This document shows positions 4,546 to 5,254 of a DNA stretch of 5,254 bases, piece after piece. Within the stretch, counting starts at the first letter, position 1; every line of letters begins with the position of its first letter. The notes below the pieces were generated by a model that was given only the letters and a program-made list of their open reading frames with translations, searched no databases and was not told where the DNA came from. The position numbers and the translations under genes are program-made. The stretch is from Chloroflexi bacterium RBG_16_57_11 (GTDB taxonomy: Bacteria > Chloroflexota > Anaerolineae > Anaerolineales > UBA4823). The stretch spans positions 1 to 5,254 of the forward strand of contig MGNS01000157.1 of assembly GCA_001795165.1 (NCBI GenBank), in the 5' to 3' direction.

Positions 4546-5254
4546 ATTGCCTCCTTGAATTTGAGTTTTGCGATGTTTTCTGCCACCCCGGCAGCAGATT
4601 TCTGCAGGGCAGCCATTTCCGCTTCGCTCAGTTTATACTCGATCACCTTCTCGACGCCCGATCTGCCCAGCTGTACCGGCACTCCAAAGAACAGGTTTTT
4701 CAAGCCATACTGCCCATCCAGGAATGCGGCGCAAGGGACGATAAGATGCTTGTCTTTAAGGATCGCATCCACCATCTGAGCGACCGCCACGGCAGGGGCG
4801 TAGTAGGCGCTGCCGGTCTTGAGCAAGCTGACGATCTCACCGCCGCCCTTCCGTGTGCGATCGACGATGGCTTCCAGGCGGTCGGCAGGCAGCACATCCT
4901 CCAGCGGCATACCGGCAACATTGGAGGCGCGAGTGAGAGGCACCATTTCATCGCCATGACCGCCAAGCACATAGCAGTGGATGTTCTCAACGCTAACCCC
5001 CACCTCCATGGCGACAAAGGCGCGCATGCGAGCCGAATCCAGGATACCCGCCTGCCCGATCACCCTTTGTGGGGCGACACCTGCAACCTTCATCGTGAGG
5101 TAGGCCATCACATCCAGCGGGTTCGTCAAAACCACATAGATGGCGCTCGGAGAATGCAGAATGGTGTCTTCTACTGCTTTACGCACGATGTCTGCGTTAG
5201 CGTAGAGCAAGTCATCGCGGCTCATGCCCGGCTTGCGGGGTAGCCCGGCGGTAA
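4542..5254 (-). CDS. mdh: Malate dehydrogenase, LDH-like type, 5'-truncated by window edge
   Basis: The last 236 residues of a roughly 310-residue NAD-dependent malate dehydrogenase, which interconverts malate and oxaloacetate, are present; the N-terminal Rossmann glycine motif lies beyond the right edge. The frame is open to the edge and reads TAGLPRKPGMSRDDLL, so the ATG at 5225 is an internal conserved methionine and not the start. Family landmarks in the fragment are the mobile substrate loop RKPGMSR (residues 6-12), TNPLDVM (43-49), GQAGILDSAR with catalytic Asp72 and substrate-binding Arg75, and GGHGDEMVPL with catalytic His99. Arg6 stands where lactate dehydrogenases have Gln102; arginine there is the classical malate/oxaloacetate specificity marker, so this is MDH rather than LDH. 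The segment RTRKGGGEIVSLLKTGSAYY is, from memory, nearly the same as in Chloroflexus MDH. The gene is the upstream member of an operon with citrate synthase, and the two overlap by 4 bp. Its product is the oxaloacetate that citrate synthase uses. Confidence 0.96.
   Translation of the reverse strand, partial: TAGLPRKPGMSRDDLLYANADIVRKAVEDTILHSPSAIYVVLTNPLDVMAYLTMKVAGVAPQRVIGQAGILDSARMRAFVAMEVGVSVENIHCYVLGGHGDEMVPLTRASNVAGMPLEDVLPADRLEAIVDRTRKGGGEIVSLLKTGSAYYAPAVAVAQMVDAILKDKHLIVPCAAFLDGQYGLKNLFFGVPVQLGRSGVEKVIEYKLSEAEMAALQKSAAGVAENIAKLKFKEAI
4550..4556 (-). promoter_or_regulatory. Citrate synthase ribosome-binding site embedded in mdh
   Basis: AAGGAGG on the minus strand (4556-4550) lies in the mdh codons AAG GAG GCA just before its ATA TGA end, four bases upstream of the citrate synthase ATG at 4545. 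The site fixes that start codon. Because the stop and start overlap as ATGA, ribosomes finishing mdh can restart on citrate synthase, which would keep the two enzymes in proportion. Confidence 0.85.

Noticed and set aside
4542..5225. Treating the ATG at 5225 as the start of malate dehydrogenase
   Set aside because: The frame continues to the window edge with TAGLPRKPG, the conserved family sequence before MSRDDLL, so the gene is truncated rather than short.
4746..5243. A 165-codon plus-strand frame opposite mdh
   Set aside because: It is antisense to a well-conserved enzyme gene and has no domain or start signal of its own.

Overview
The window looks like a chromosomal segment of a free-living bacterium, most likely a member of the Chloroflexota (Anaerolineae-like). 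Three things suggest this. The malate dehydrogenase fragment closely resembles, from memory, the Chloroflexus-type LDH-like enzyme. The large surface protein ends in a hydrophobic 'FLPVV-R' tail of a kind I associate with exported Chloroflexota proteins. The truncated secreted protein at the left edge has a mature N-terminus that I loosely associate with multihaem cytochromes of that group. This assignment is inference from remembered sequence patterns, not a search result.

Layout, left to right. (1) Positions 1-131, minus strand: the start of a secreted protein that runs off the left edge, with a strong sigma70-type promoter at 189-218. (2) Positions 304-747, plus strand: a complete TrmO/TsaA-type tRNA methyltransferase. 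(3) Positions 748-912: a convergent intergenic gap with a perfect 11-bp-stem hairpin and a 15-bp tandem duplication. (4) Positions 913-2886, minus strand: a 657-residue secreted protein with an N-terminal domain of about 165 residues, four DUF11/DUF7507-like beta-sandwich repeats on an exact 110-residue (330-bp) period, and a short hydrophobic C-terminal tail. It is preceded by a leader of about 200 nt and an extended -10 promoter with a 14-bp palindrome about 41 bp upstream of the predicted start of transcription. (5) Positions 3154-3179: an intrinsic terminator. (6) Positions 3217-4545, minus strand: a complete citrate synthase of the eukaryotic-mitochondrial type. (7) Positions 4542-5254, minus strand: the C-terminal three quarters of malate dehydrogenase, cut by the right edge.

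The two central-metabolism genes form an operon in the order mdh then citrate synthase. They overlap by 4 bp (ATGA), and the citrate synthase Shine-Dalgarno sequence lies inside the last mdh codons. Together the enzymes connect malate, oxaloacetate and citrate in the TCA cycle. The other genes are separate transcription units. I see no mobile element, CRISPR array, tRNA or rRNA, and no clearly new defence or biosynthetic system. The most unusual items are the regular repeat protein with its possible sorting tail, its activator-like promoter layout, and the eukaryote-type citrate synthase coupled to mdh.
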